Assembly (NCBI RefSeq): GCF_001556515.1 | Contig: NZ_LSJA01000276.1 | Location: forward strand, 1 to 57,258 | DNA: 57,258 bases | From: Caulobacter sp. CCH9-E1 | Lineage (GTDB): Bacteria > Pseudomonadota > Alphaproteobacteria > Caulobacterales > Caulobacteraceae | Direction: 5' to 3' | Translations under genes and position numbers: made by a program | Shown: positions 17,301 through 24,206 of the stretch, piece by piece | Layout of the letters: every line of letters starts with the position of its first letter | Position numbering within the stretch: the stretch's first letter is position 1 | Notes under the pieces: model-generated | Seen by the model: only the letters and a program-made list of their open reading frames with translations | Databases searched by the model: none | Told to the model about the DNA's origin: nothing

Positions 17301-19715
17301 TTAGACGCTCCAGGTAAGCACGCGGCGCGAGACGCCGAGCACGGTCTCCAGGCGCGGCGTCGCCGCCTCGCCATTCAGTGTGACTGCGCGGGTATCAGCG
17401 GCCGGCAGGACAAGCTGAAGCGCTTCAGCCGGAGCCGGCGCCTCGCCCTGCCAAGCCACGGTCATCGCCAGCGACCCGGCGCTCGCCTCCACCGTGACCC
17501 GCCAATTTTGCGGCTCCGCCGGGTCGCGCGGCGCGGCGTCGGCTTCGTCGAAGCCGGTCCATGTCATCGCGCCATCGACTGGCGGATAGAGCAGCACGCC
17601 AGGCTGCGGCTTGGCGGCGGCGAAGCCCGACGCCGCCAGGTCCGCGAACACGCCCGAGCCCTCCCGCGCCAGCATCGGCGGCAGGCCGCTGAGCGGCGCG
17701 GACAAGTCGTGCTCCGCCCCGCCCGCATAGGCCCTGTCGTCGCGCAGATCGCGCCAGGCCGCGCCGGCCGGCAAGTAGGCGCGCACGGTCCGGGCGCCCT
17801 GGTCCAGCGCCGGGGCGACCAGCAGGTCCGGGCCCAGCAGGTAGGCGTCGCCGTCCTCCCAGGCGTGAGGATCCTCCGGGAAATCGAGCCACAACGGCCG
17901 CGTGACCGGCTCGTAGTCGGCGTGGTGGCGCCACAGCAGGTCATGCAGCAGCGGCTGCAAGGCGCGCCGCAACTTCATCATCTCGACGATGGCGGGGGTG
18001 ACCTCCGGATACATCCAGGGCTCGTTGACCGTGCCGTCGGTGTTCCAGCTGTGGATCGAGAAGCGCGGCATCACGATCCCCGACTGCACCCAGCGCAGCA
18101 GCAGCTCCGGCTCCGGCGCCGGCCCCGCGAACCCGCCGATGTCGTGGCCGATGTTGGAGACGCCCGACAGCGCCATGCCCAGCCCCATCTTCTGATTGAA
18201 GCGCAGGGTCTTCCAGGCGGTGTAGTTATCGCCCGACCAGGTCTGGGCGTAGCGCTGCATGCCGGCCATGCCGCTGCGCGTCACCACATAGGGCCGCTCG
18301 CCGGGGCGATAGGCGATCTGGGCCGCGCGGCTGGCGCGCATCATCAAGAGGGTCTGCACTGGGCGCTCGGCCGCCGCCGCGCGAGGGCTGCCGAAGCCGG
18401 CGATGCGGGCGCGACTGTCCCAGATCTCGTACTCGTTGTTGTCGTTCCAGGTGGAGCGAACGCCGTAGGTCAGCAGCTGCTCCGTCACCTGACCACGCCA
18501 CCAGGCGGCGGCGTCGGGGTTGGTGAAGTCGACATAGCTGCCGACCTCGTCCCAGAACTGGCAGACGATCGGATCGCCGTCGGCGTCGCGGACGAACCAG
18601 CCCTTGGCGGCCAGTTCGGCGTAGCGCGGGTGAGTGACCAGCAGGGCCGGCTTGATGTTCGGGACCAGCTCGACGCCGGCTTCGGCGTAACCGCGCACGA
18701 AGCCTTCGACGTCCGGGAACTTGTCGCGGTTCCAGTGGAAGACATAGCGGCGGTCGCCGATCGAGGTATAGCCCGACGACAGGTGGAAGGACTCGCACGG
18801 AATGTCGTGACGGCTGACCCCGGCGATGAACTCGCCCATCCGCTCCTGCGCGTTCGGCGCGTCGGTATAGGTCATGGTCGAGCCGGAATAGCCGACCGCC
18901 CAGCGCGGCATCAGGGCCGGCCGGCCGGTCAGCCAGGTGTAGCGGCGGGTGACCTCCCGAGCGTCGGGACCGGCGATCATGTAGTAGTCGAGGTCGCCGC
19001 TCGCCGCCCGCATGTAGCGGTAATGCGGATGGTAGTTGTCGTGCTCGTGGCCGAAGTCGAACACCGGGTCGGCCGTGGTGTCGTAGAACACGCCGTGCGC
19101 GCCGCCCTCGGCGTCGACGACCAGGACGTAGGGGATCGACTTGTACAACGGATCGTCCGCCGAGGCGTCGTAGCCCATGGGATCGAGATTGGTCAGGCGG
19201 AAGCGCCGTCCGGCGCGATCCATCGCCCCCGCCCGCTCGCCAAGGCCGTAATAGCGCTCACCCTGGCGGCGCTTGACGTAGTGATAGACCCCTTCGTCCC
19301 ACCAGCCGAAATTGTAGGCTTGGGTCGGACGGTCCTCGGCGATGACGCGCCAGTCATCGCGCACGGCTTGGGACCAGCGACAGAAGAAGCCCGTCAGCGT
19401 GATCTCCAGGCGCAGGCGCGACGTGGCCAGCGTCAGGACATCCCCGCCCTCCTCCAGCGTGAACGCCGGCGCGGCGAAGCCGGATACGTCCAGGCGGTCC
19501 CGGCCCGGCTCGGCGATGTCGGTCTGGCCCGGCGCGACGGCCCAGCTGGGCGGCGAGGTCACCGCGCCGTCGGCCAGCAGCAGGACACGGATCACGTCCT
19601 CCTCCAGCACGAAGACATGGGCGACCGCGCCGGTGTCGGCGCGCAGGGTGACGCGGGGACCGTCGCGCTGGGCCAGGGCGAAGATCGGCGGCTGGGCCAG
19701 GTTGGCTTTGCGCAT
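17301..19715 (-). CDS. Glycoside hydrolase family 31 (alpha-glucosidase/alpha-xylosidase type)
   Basis: An 804-residue GH31 retaining alpha-glycosidase. An N-terminal beta-sandwich (to about 230) precedes the (beta/alpha)8 barrel. The catalytic nucleophile is Asp425 in WNDNNEYEIWD and the acid/base is Asp496 in WSGDN; the proximal and distal C-terminal beta domains follow (LGPDLLVAPAL near 640). No signal peptide is seen, so it acts in the cytoplasm on oligosaccharides brought in by the MFS transporter whose gene precedes it by 3 bp. The ribosome site AAGGAGG for this gene lies inside the last codons of the transporter gene. The exact linkage and sugar cannot be decided from sequence. Confidence 0.92.
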   Translation of the reverse strand: MRKANLAQPPIFALAQRDGPRVTLRADTGAVAHVFVLEEDVIRVLLLADGAVTSPPSWAVAPGQTDIAEPGRDRLDVSGFAAPAFTLEEGGDVLTLATSRLRLEITLTGFFCRWSQAVRDDWRVIAEDRPTQAYNFGWWDEGVYHYVKRRQGERYYGLGERAGAMDRAGRRFRLTNLDPMGYDASADDPLYKSIPYVLVVDAEGGAHGVFYDTTADPVFDFGHEHDNYHPHYRYMRAASGDLDYYMIAGPDAREVTRRYTWLTGRPALMPRWAVGYSGSTMTYTDAPNAQERMGEFIAGVSRHDIPCESFHLSSGYTSIGDRRYVFHWNRDKFPDVEGFVRGYAEAGVELVPNIKPALLVTHPRYAELAAKGWFVRDADGDPIVCQFWDEVGSYVDFTNPDAAAWWRGQVTEQLLTYGVRSTWNDNNEYEIWDSRARIAGFGSPRAAAAERPVQTLLMMRASRAAQIAYRPGERPYVVTRSGMAGMQRYAQTWSGDNYTAWKTLRFNQKMGLGMALSGVSNIGHDIGGFAGPAPEPELLLRWVQSGIVMPRFSIHSWNTDGTVNEPWMYPEVTPAIVEMMKLRRALQPLLHDLLWRHHADYEPVTRPLWLDFPEDPHAWEDGDAYLLGPDLLVAPALDQGARTVRAYLPAGAAWRDLRDDRAYAGGAEHDLSAPLSGLPPMLAREGSGVFADLAASGFAAAKPQPGVLLYPPVDGAMTWTGFDEADAAPRDPAEPQNWRVTVEASAGSLAMTVAWQGEAPAPAEALQLVLPAADTRAVTLNGEAATPRLETVLGVSRRVLTWSV

Positions 19716-19718
19716 GGC

Positions 19719-20966
19719 TCAGGCCTCCTTCACGATGAGATGGCGGCGCATGGCGAACAGCCAGATCGCGCCGATCAGGTCGAAGACGCCCAGGCAGGCG
19801 AACAGCGGGGCGAAGCCGATCTTGTCGGCCAGCTGGCCGATCGCCAGCGAGAACAAGAGGCCGCCGGTCCAGCCGGCCATGCCGACCAGACCGTTGGCCT
19901 TGGCGATGTCCCCCTTGGGGAAGACGTCCGCCGACAGGGTGTTGATCAGCACCGAGATCACTTGGTGGGCGAAACCGCCGATGGCCAGCAGGGCGATCGC
20001 CGCCATCGGGTGGCCGACCAGGCCGACGAAGCCCGGCGCGATCATCAGCACCGCGCCCAGGGCCACGCCGGCGATCCGCGAGCCCTCCAGGGTCATGCCC
20101 CGCCACTTCTGCAGGAACGGCGCGAGATAGCCGCCCAGGATGCCGCCCGCGTCGGCGGCCAGGAACGGCATCCAGGCGAACAGGGCGATATGGGTCAGAT
20201 CCATGCCCCGCTCCTTGGCGAGGTACAGCGGGATCCAGAACGAGAAGGTCTGCCAGGCCGGCTCGGCCAGGAAGCGCGGCACGGCGATGGCCCAGAACCG
20301 CGGCGTGGCGGCGATGGCCTTGAGAGTCGTGGCGCTGGCGACCACCGGGCGCTGGCCAGCCTCGATCTCGGCGTGTTCGGCGGGCGAGACGTAAGAAGCC
20401 TTGGCTGGCGAGCGGTAGTAGCGGAACCAGACCCCGGCGAAGGCCACGCCGATCAGACCCGTGACAAAGAACGCCGCCTGCCAGCCCCAGTGCTTGGCGA
20501 CCAGAGCAACGAGGATCGGCGCGATCACCGCGCCCAGCGAGGTGCCGGCGTTGAACCAGCCGACGGCGACCGAGCGCTCGCGATCGGGAAACCACTCGCC
20601 GATCGACTTCATGCCGGCGGGGATGGCGGCGGCCTCGGCCATGCCCAGGAGGCCTCGAAACGCCGCCAGCGAGACCCAGCCTTTGGCCGCGCCGTGCAGC
20701 ATGTTGGCCAGGCTCCACGCGAGGGCGAACAGGGCGAAGCCCGCGGTGAGCCCGATCTTGTCGATCAAGAGGCCCGCGATCGGCTGCATGACGGTATAGG
20801 CCAGCTGGAAGGCGCCGACGATGTAGCTGTACTGCTCGGTCGTGATCGCCAGGTCTTGCTTGAGCTGCGGAGCCAGCACGCCCAGCGAATTGCGCGCGAT
20901 GTAGTTGATGATCGTCCCGACGATCACCAGCAGGAGAATGCGCAGCCGCACCGAGCGCCAAGTCAT
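19719..20966 (-). CDS. MFS transporter (anion:cation symporter type)
   Basis: A 415-residue inner membrane transporter with about 12 hydrophobic segments. The region around LLIDKIGLTAGFALFALAWS after helix 2 and the RGLLGMAEAAAIPAGMKSIGEWFP segment around helix 4 are typical of the hexuronate/galactonate (ACS) branch of the major facilitator superfamily. The frame is open to 21071, but ATG 20966 is the start since it has TAGGAAG upstream and the first helix begins directly after it. It is the first gene of a two-gene operon with GH31, so it probably imports the oligosaccharide or sugar acid that feeds the hydrolase. Confidence 0.88.
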   Translation of the reverse strand: MTWRSVRLRILLLVIVGTIINYIARNSLGVLAPQLKQDLAITTEQYSYIVGAFQLAYTVMQPIAGLLIDKIGLTAGFALFALAWSLANMLHGAAKGWVSLAAFRGLLGMAEAAAIPAGMKSIGEWFPDRERSVAVGWFNAGTSLGAVIAPILVALVAKHWGWQAAFFVTGLIGVAFAGVWFRYYRSPAKASYVSPAEHAEIEAGQRPVVASATTLKAIAATPRFWAIAVPRFLAEPAWQTFSFWIPLYLAKERGMDLTHIALFAWMPFLAADAGGILGGYLAPFLQKWRGMTLEGSRIAGVALGAVLMIAPGFVGLVGHPMAAIALLAIGGFAHQVISVLINTLSADVFPKGDIAKANGLVGMAGWTGGLLFSLAIGQLADKIGFAPLFACLGVFDLIGAIWLFAMRRHLIVKEA

Positions 20967-21082
20967 TGGTCTTCCTACCCGTTTTATTCTTGTTCTATGC
21001 GATGGGCCTTTCACGGCTCCGGTCGCTTTTCGCCCCTCCACATCCATGGCCAATGGAGATTGGCCTGTCAATTTCCAAAGAG

Positions 21083-21093
21083 TGGTAAGACCA
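21083..21093. promoter_or_regulatory. Candidate GntR/FadR-type operator upstream of the MFS-GH31 operon
   Basis: TGGTAAGACCA is an interrupted palindrome of the TGGT-N3-ACCA kind bound by FadR-subfamily GntR regulators. It lies 117 bp before the transporter ATG. A related half (ATTGGTCTTCCTACC) overlaps the ATG itself at 20965-20979. The rest of the 200-bp stretch 20967-21166 holds no gene that I can support. Confidence 0.4.
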
Positions 21094-21166
21094 ATTTTGA
21101 GCTAGGCGCGCAGAGACGCGGCGACCTCAGAACAGGCCGCCGGCGTTCGTACATTCCGAGGCGCCG

Positions 21167-22414
21167 TTAGCGCTTGGGCAGGGCCTTCAGCTTGCCGCCG
21201 ACGATCTTCTGGAAGGTCTCCAGCGGGCACAGGGTCGGCTCGCCCGCGACACGACAGCCGGGGATCGAGAGGTACGCGTACGACGGCGGATTGCTGGCGG
21301 TGAGAGGCTGCAGCTCCCGCAGCTGATCCATGGTCTGGGCCGTATAGAAGGCCCGCACATAGCGCTTGCCGCTCTGGGCCTTCAAAAGCTCGAAGCCCAT
21401 GGCGCCGCCGGGCGGCGGGTCGTTGCGCGGATAGTCGGCCACGGTGAAGTTCACGCGGAAGAATCCCCGCAGGGCGGCGACGTTGGAGTCGTGGCCGACC
21501 AGCATGGTCAGCTTAGGCCCTTGGGCGCCGCTCAGCGCCTCCAGGATCTTCTGGGCGACCGGCGCGGCGTAGCGCTCGGCGACATACGGCGCGCCGATCT
21601 CGTAGTGGAACTTCAGCGCGTGGAAGCGCAGCATCGTCTGGATGTCAGCCTTCGAGGCGCGGCCCCAGCCGACCTCGCTCATCGGCTTGCCCTCGACATA
21701 TTCCAACAGGACCGTCTGGCTGGCGGTCGAGGCGACCGACAGCGCGCCCTCCATCTCGGGGGTGTCGTTCTTGGCGGCTTCCAGGTGGGACGGCCTCTTG
21801 GCGATGTCGCAGCCGGCCTTGGTGGCCGGATCGCAGCCCAGCACGCGCTGCAACACGGCGAACTCGGCGGCGCGCAGCCGCGGCTCGGCCGCCAGGCCAG
21901 GCTTCTGACGCAAGGCGGCTTGCAGGGCGATGTCGCCATCGATGCCTTCCGACGGATGGAAAATCGCGTCGTTGTCCTCGCTGTCCGGATAGTCGACCTT
22001 CACGCCGCAGCCAGGCTGCAGGCCCTCGACGAACATCTCGGCCGTCTTGATCGCCCGCTGCTTGCTGCTGGCCAAGGCGACGACCTCGCCGCCGGCCGCG
22101 CACCCGTCGCGCGGCAACAGCCCTCGCGCGCTCAGGAAGGTGCGGTAGTAGACGCCCATCAGCCGAGCCCCCTCGGCGCCGCGCGGCGTCAGCTCGCCAT
22201 AAGGCGTGTTCCAGGCGCTCCAAGGCTGAGCGGTCGTGCCCGCCGGCGTCGCCACGCGCTTCGTCGGCGGACGGATGCTGTGACGCATCATCATCACCAC
22301 GCGCTCGAGCTTCAGGCCTTCGGTCGGACCGCCCGCCGCCGCGGCTTGCGCGACGCCCGCGCTCGACAGCGCCATCAGGCCCAAAGCCGCCACGCCCACG
22401 TTTCGAAGCCCCAT
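21167..22414 (-). CDS. Histidine acid phosphatase (phytase-like), exported
   Basis: A 415-residue histidine-acid phosphatase. The catalytic motif RHSIRPP is at 44-50 (His45 would be phosphorylated, with Ser in place of the usual Gly), and the HD proton-donor motif is at 308-309 (GHDSNVAAL). I start at 22414, where MGLRNVGVAALGLMALSSAG gives a proper signal peptide and GGGGAG lies upstream; the frame is open much further but upstream residues look non-coding. The enzyme should be periplasmic and release phosphate from phytate or sugar phosphates. It is divergent from a TPR/oxygenase gene with a 168-bp shared promoter region in which I see no Pho box. Confidence 0.87.
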   Translation of the reverse strand: MGLRNVGVAALGLMALSSAGVAQAAAAGGPTEGLKLERVVMMMRHSIRPPTKRVATPAGTTAQPWSAWNTPYGELTPRGAEGARLMGVYYRTFLSARGLLPRDGCAAGGEVVALASSKQRAIKTAEMFVEGLQPGCGVKVDYPDSEDNDAIFHPSEGIDGDIALQAALRQKPGLAAEPRLRAAEFAVLQRVLGCDPATKAGCDIAKRPSHLEAAKNDTPEMEGALSVASTASQTVLLEYVEGKPMSEVGWGRASKADIQTMLRFHALKFHYEIGAPYVAERYAAPVAQKILEALSGAQGPKLTMLVGHDSNVAALRGFFRVNFTVADYPRNDPPPGGAMGFELLKAQSGKRYVRAFYTAQTMDQLRELQPLTASNPPSYAYLSIPGCRVAGEPTLCPLETFQKIVGGKLKALPKR

Positions 22415-22582
22415 CGTCCGCTCCCCAACCGCCGATATCGAACCCATGCGTCTAGGCGCCATGCGCGACATGATCGTGACAAGAGTCGAGGCGGTCGTCG
22501 TCCCCCACTGGGGCCGAGGCTTGGCTGTTGTGGTTCGCTTCCAGCGGAGACAAACAAGAATCGGAAACAGCAGCGGCGCGTC

Positions 22583-24076
22583 ATGATCGATTCTCTGACC
22601 AACCAGGCCTGGACGCTCATCGACAACGGTCGGGCCAGCGACGCCCTGCGCCTGACGACCAATCACGCCCAATCGCCCCACGCGCCGCCCAGCCTGTTGA
22701 TGGCCCACGCCGCCGCGTTGAAGGCCGTCGGGCGGACGGACGAGGCCCTGAGCTTCAACCGCCGCGCCGTCACGGTCGCGCCCGGCGATCGCTTCGCCTG
22801 GTACAATCTGGCGGCCACGCTGGGCGACCTGACCTTGCACGCGGACGCCGAGGCCGCCGCGCGCAGAACCCTCGCCCTGGGTCTCGACGTTCCCGAGGTG
22901 CGGTTGGTGCTGGGCAAGGCCTTGCAAGGCTTGCACCGCTACGACGAGGCGGAACAGGCCTTCGAGGCCGCCCTCGCCGCTCGGCCCGCCGACGCCACCG
23001 CGCATCTGGAGCTGGCCCAGCTGCGCTGGATGCGCACCGGCCGGACCGACGCCGCCCTGGCGCGCCTGGATCAAACCATCGCTCGCCAACCGACCGCCTC
23101 GAACCTGCGCATGATCCGCGGCGCGGTGTTGACCTTCGCCGGCGACCACGCCGGGGCTGACGCCACGCTGGAGGACGCCCTGGCCCGCGCGCCCGACGAC
23201 CTGCTGGTCAGGATCGCCGCGGCGCGGTCGGCCGGGGCGCTTGGAGACCGCGCCCGGATGCTGCGCCACGCCCAGGAAGCGCACCGACGCGCCCCTCAGG
23301 CCGGCGAAACGCGCGCCGTTCTCTGCGAAGCGCTGCTGGCAAACGGCGAGGCCGAAGCCGCGGCGCGCATCGCCGAGCAGATGGTCGCGGCCGCGCCGGA
23401 TGATCAGTACGCGCTGGTGTTGCGCAACACCGCCTGGCGGATCCTGAACGATCCGCGCGACGCGCTTTTCCGCGACTACGCCGCCCTGGTGCGCACGGAT
23501 CGGCTGGACACGCCCGACGGCTGGCCCAGCCTGGACGCCTTCCTGGACGCCCTGCGCGATCGGCTCCTGGAGTTGCACGACCTGACGACCCACCCGCTGC
23601 ACCAATCGCTGCGGGGCGGCACCCAGGTCCCGTCGCTGGACCGCTCACAGGATCCCCTGGTGCGCGCGTTCTTCGAGTCCGCGCGCAAGGCCGTCGGCCG
23701 CTATGTCGAGGCGCTGGGCGCGGGAGAGGATCCGATTCGTCGCCGCCGCACCCAGGACTTCGCCTTCGCGGGCGGCTGGTCGGTGCGCCTGAAATCGGCG
23801 GGCTTCCACGCCGACCACGTCCATCCCCGTGGCTGGATTTCCTCGGCCTTCTATCTGGATCTGCCCGGGCGTTTCGACGACGAGGCCACGCGGGCTGGAT
23901 GGCTTCAGTTCGGGCGTCCCGGATGCCTGACCGAGCCGGCGCTCGAGGCCGAGCATTTCATCAGGCCAGAGCGTGGGACCCTCGCCCTCTTCCCGTCTTG
24001 CCTGTGGCACGGCACGCGGCCGTTCTCCGACACAGGCCATCGGCTGACGGTCGCCTTCGACGTGGTTCCCCGCTGA
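22583..24076 (+). CDS. TPR-repeat protein with C-terminal 2OG-Fe(II) oxygenase domain
   Basis: A 497-residue protein. Residues about 1-290 are tandem tetratricopeptide-like repeats (ALKAVGRTDEALSFNRRAVT, ALQGLHRYDEAEQAFEAALA). The C-terminal part about 370-497 is a putative 2-oxoglutarate/Fe(II) oxygenase (KSAGFHADHVHPRGWISSAF and LFPSCLWHGTRPF) of the type often encoded near TonB receptors in Caulobacter-like genomes. The frame is open from 21491, but upstream sequence is antisense to the phosphatase; ATG 22583 starts the repeats. A terminator follows. The hydroxylated substrate is unknown. Confidence 0.82.
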   Translation: MIDSLTNQAWTLIDNGRASDALRLTTNHAQSPHAPPSLLMAHAAALKAVGRTDEALSFNRRAVTVAPGDRFAWYNLAATLGDLTLHADAEAAARRTLALGLDVPEVRLVLGKALQGLHRYDEAEQAFEAALAARPADATAHLELAQLRWMRTGRTDAALARLDQTIARQPTASNLRMIRGAVLTFAGDHAGADATLEDALARAPDDLLVRIAAARSAGALGDRARMLRHAQEAHRRAPQAGETRAVLCEALLANGEAEAAARIAEQMVAAAPDDQYALVLRNTAWRILNDPRDALFRDYAALVRTDRLDTPDGWPSLDAFLDALRDRLLELHDLTTHPLHQSLRGGTQVPSLDRSQDPLVRAFFESARKAVGRYVEALGAGEDPIRRRRTQDFAFAGGWSVRLKSAGFHADHVHPRGWISSAFYLDLPGRFDDEATRAGWLQFGRPGCLTEPALEAEHFIRPERGTLALFPSCLWHGTRPFSDTGHRLTVAFDVVPR

Positions 24077-24110
24077 GGTCCGCCATCCGTCGCCCTCAAC
24101 GCCCAAAAGA

Positions 24111-24140
24111 AAGCCCGCCCCGAATGAACGAGGCGGGCTT
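24111..24140. terminator. Bidirectional terminator hairpin
   Basis: AAGCCCGCC (24111-24119) pairs perfectly with GGCGGGCTT (24132-24140). A CTT run follows on the plus strand and a T-rich run (TTCTTTT) on the minus strand, so it can end both the oxygenase transcript and the convergent TonB receptor transcript. Confidence 0.7.
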
Positions 24141-24206
24141 CTTATGGAGCCAGTCGCGAGCGACCTCCCCGCCGCCGAAGGCGACGGGGAAGCGCTCAAG
24201 CCTGGA

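Noticed and set aside
17241..21170. A 1309-codon plus-strand open frame over the GH31-MFS region
   Set aside because: It is antisense to two genes with intact motifs, is low-complexity Arg/Gly/His-rich, and shows no domain. GC-rich DNA gives long open shadow frames.
21491..22582. N-terminal extension of the TPR/2OG-oxygenase gene
   Set aside because: The extra residues are the reverse strand of the phosphatase gene; ATG 22583 begins the repeat domain.
22415..23605. Extension of the phosphatase frame to 812 residues
   Set aside because: The signal peptide at 22414 and GGGGAG ribosome site fix the start; upstream is antisense to the oxygenase gene.
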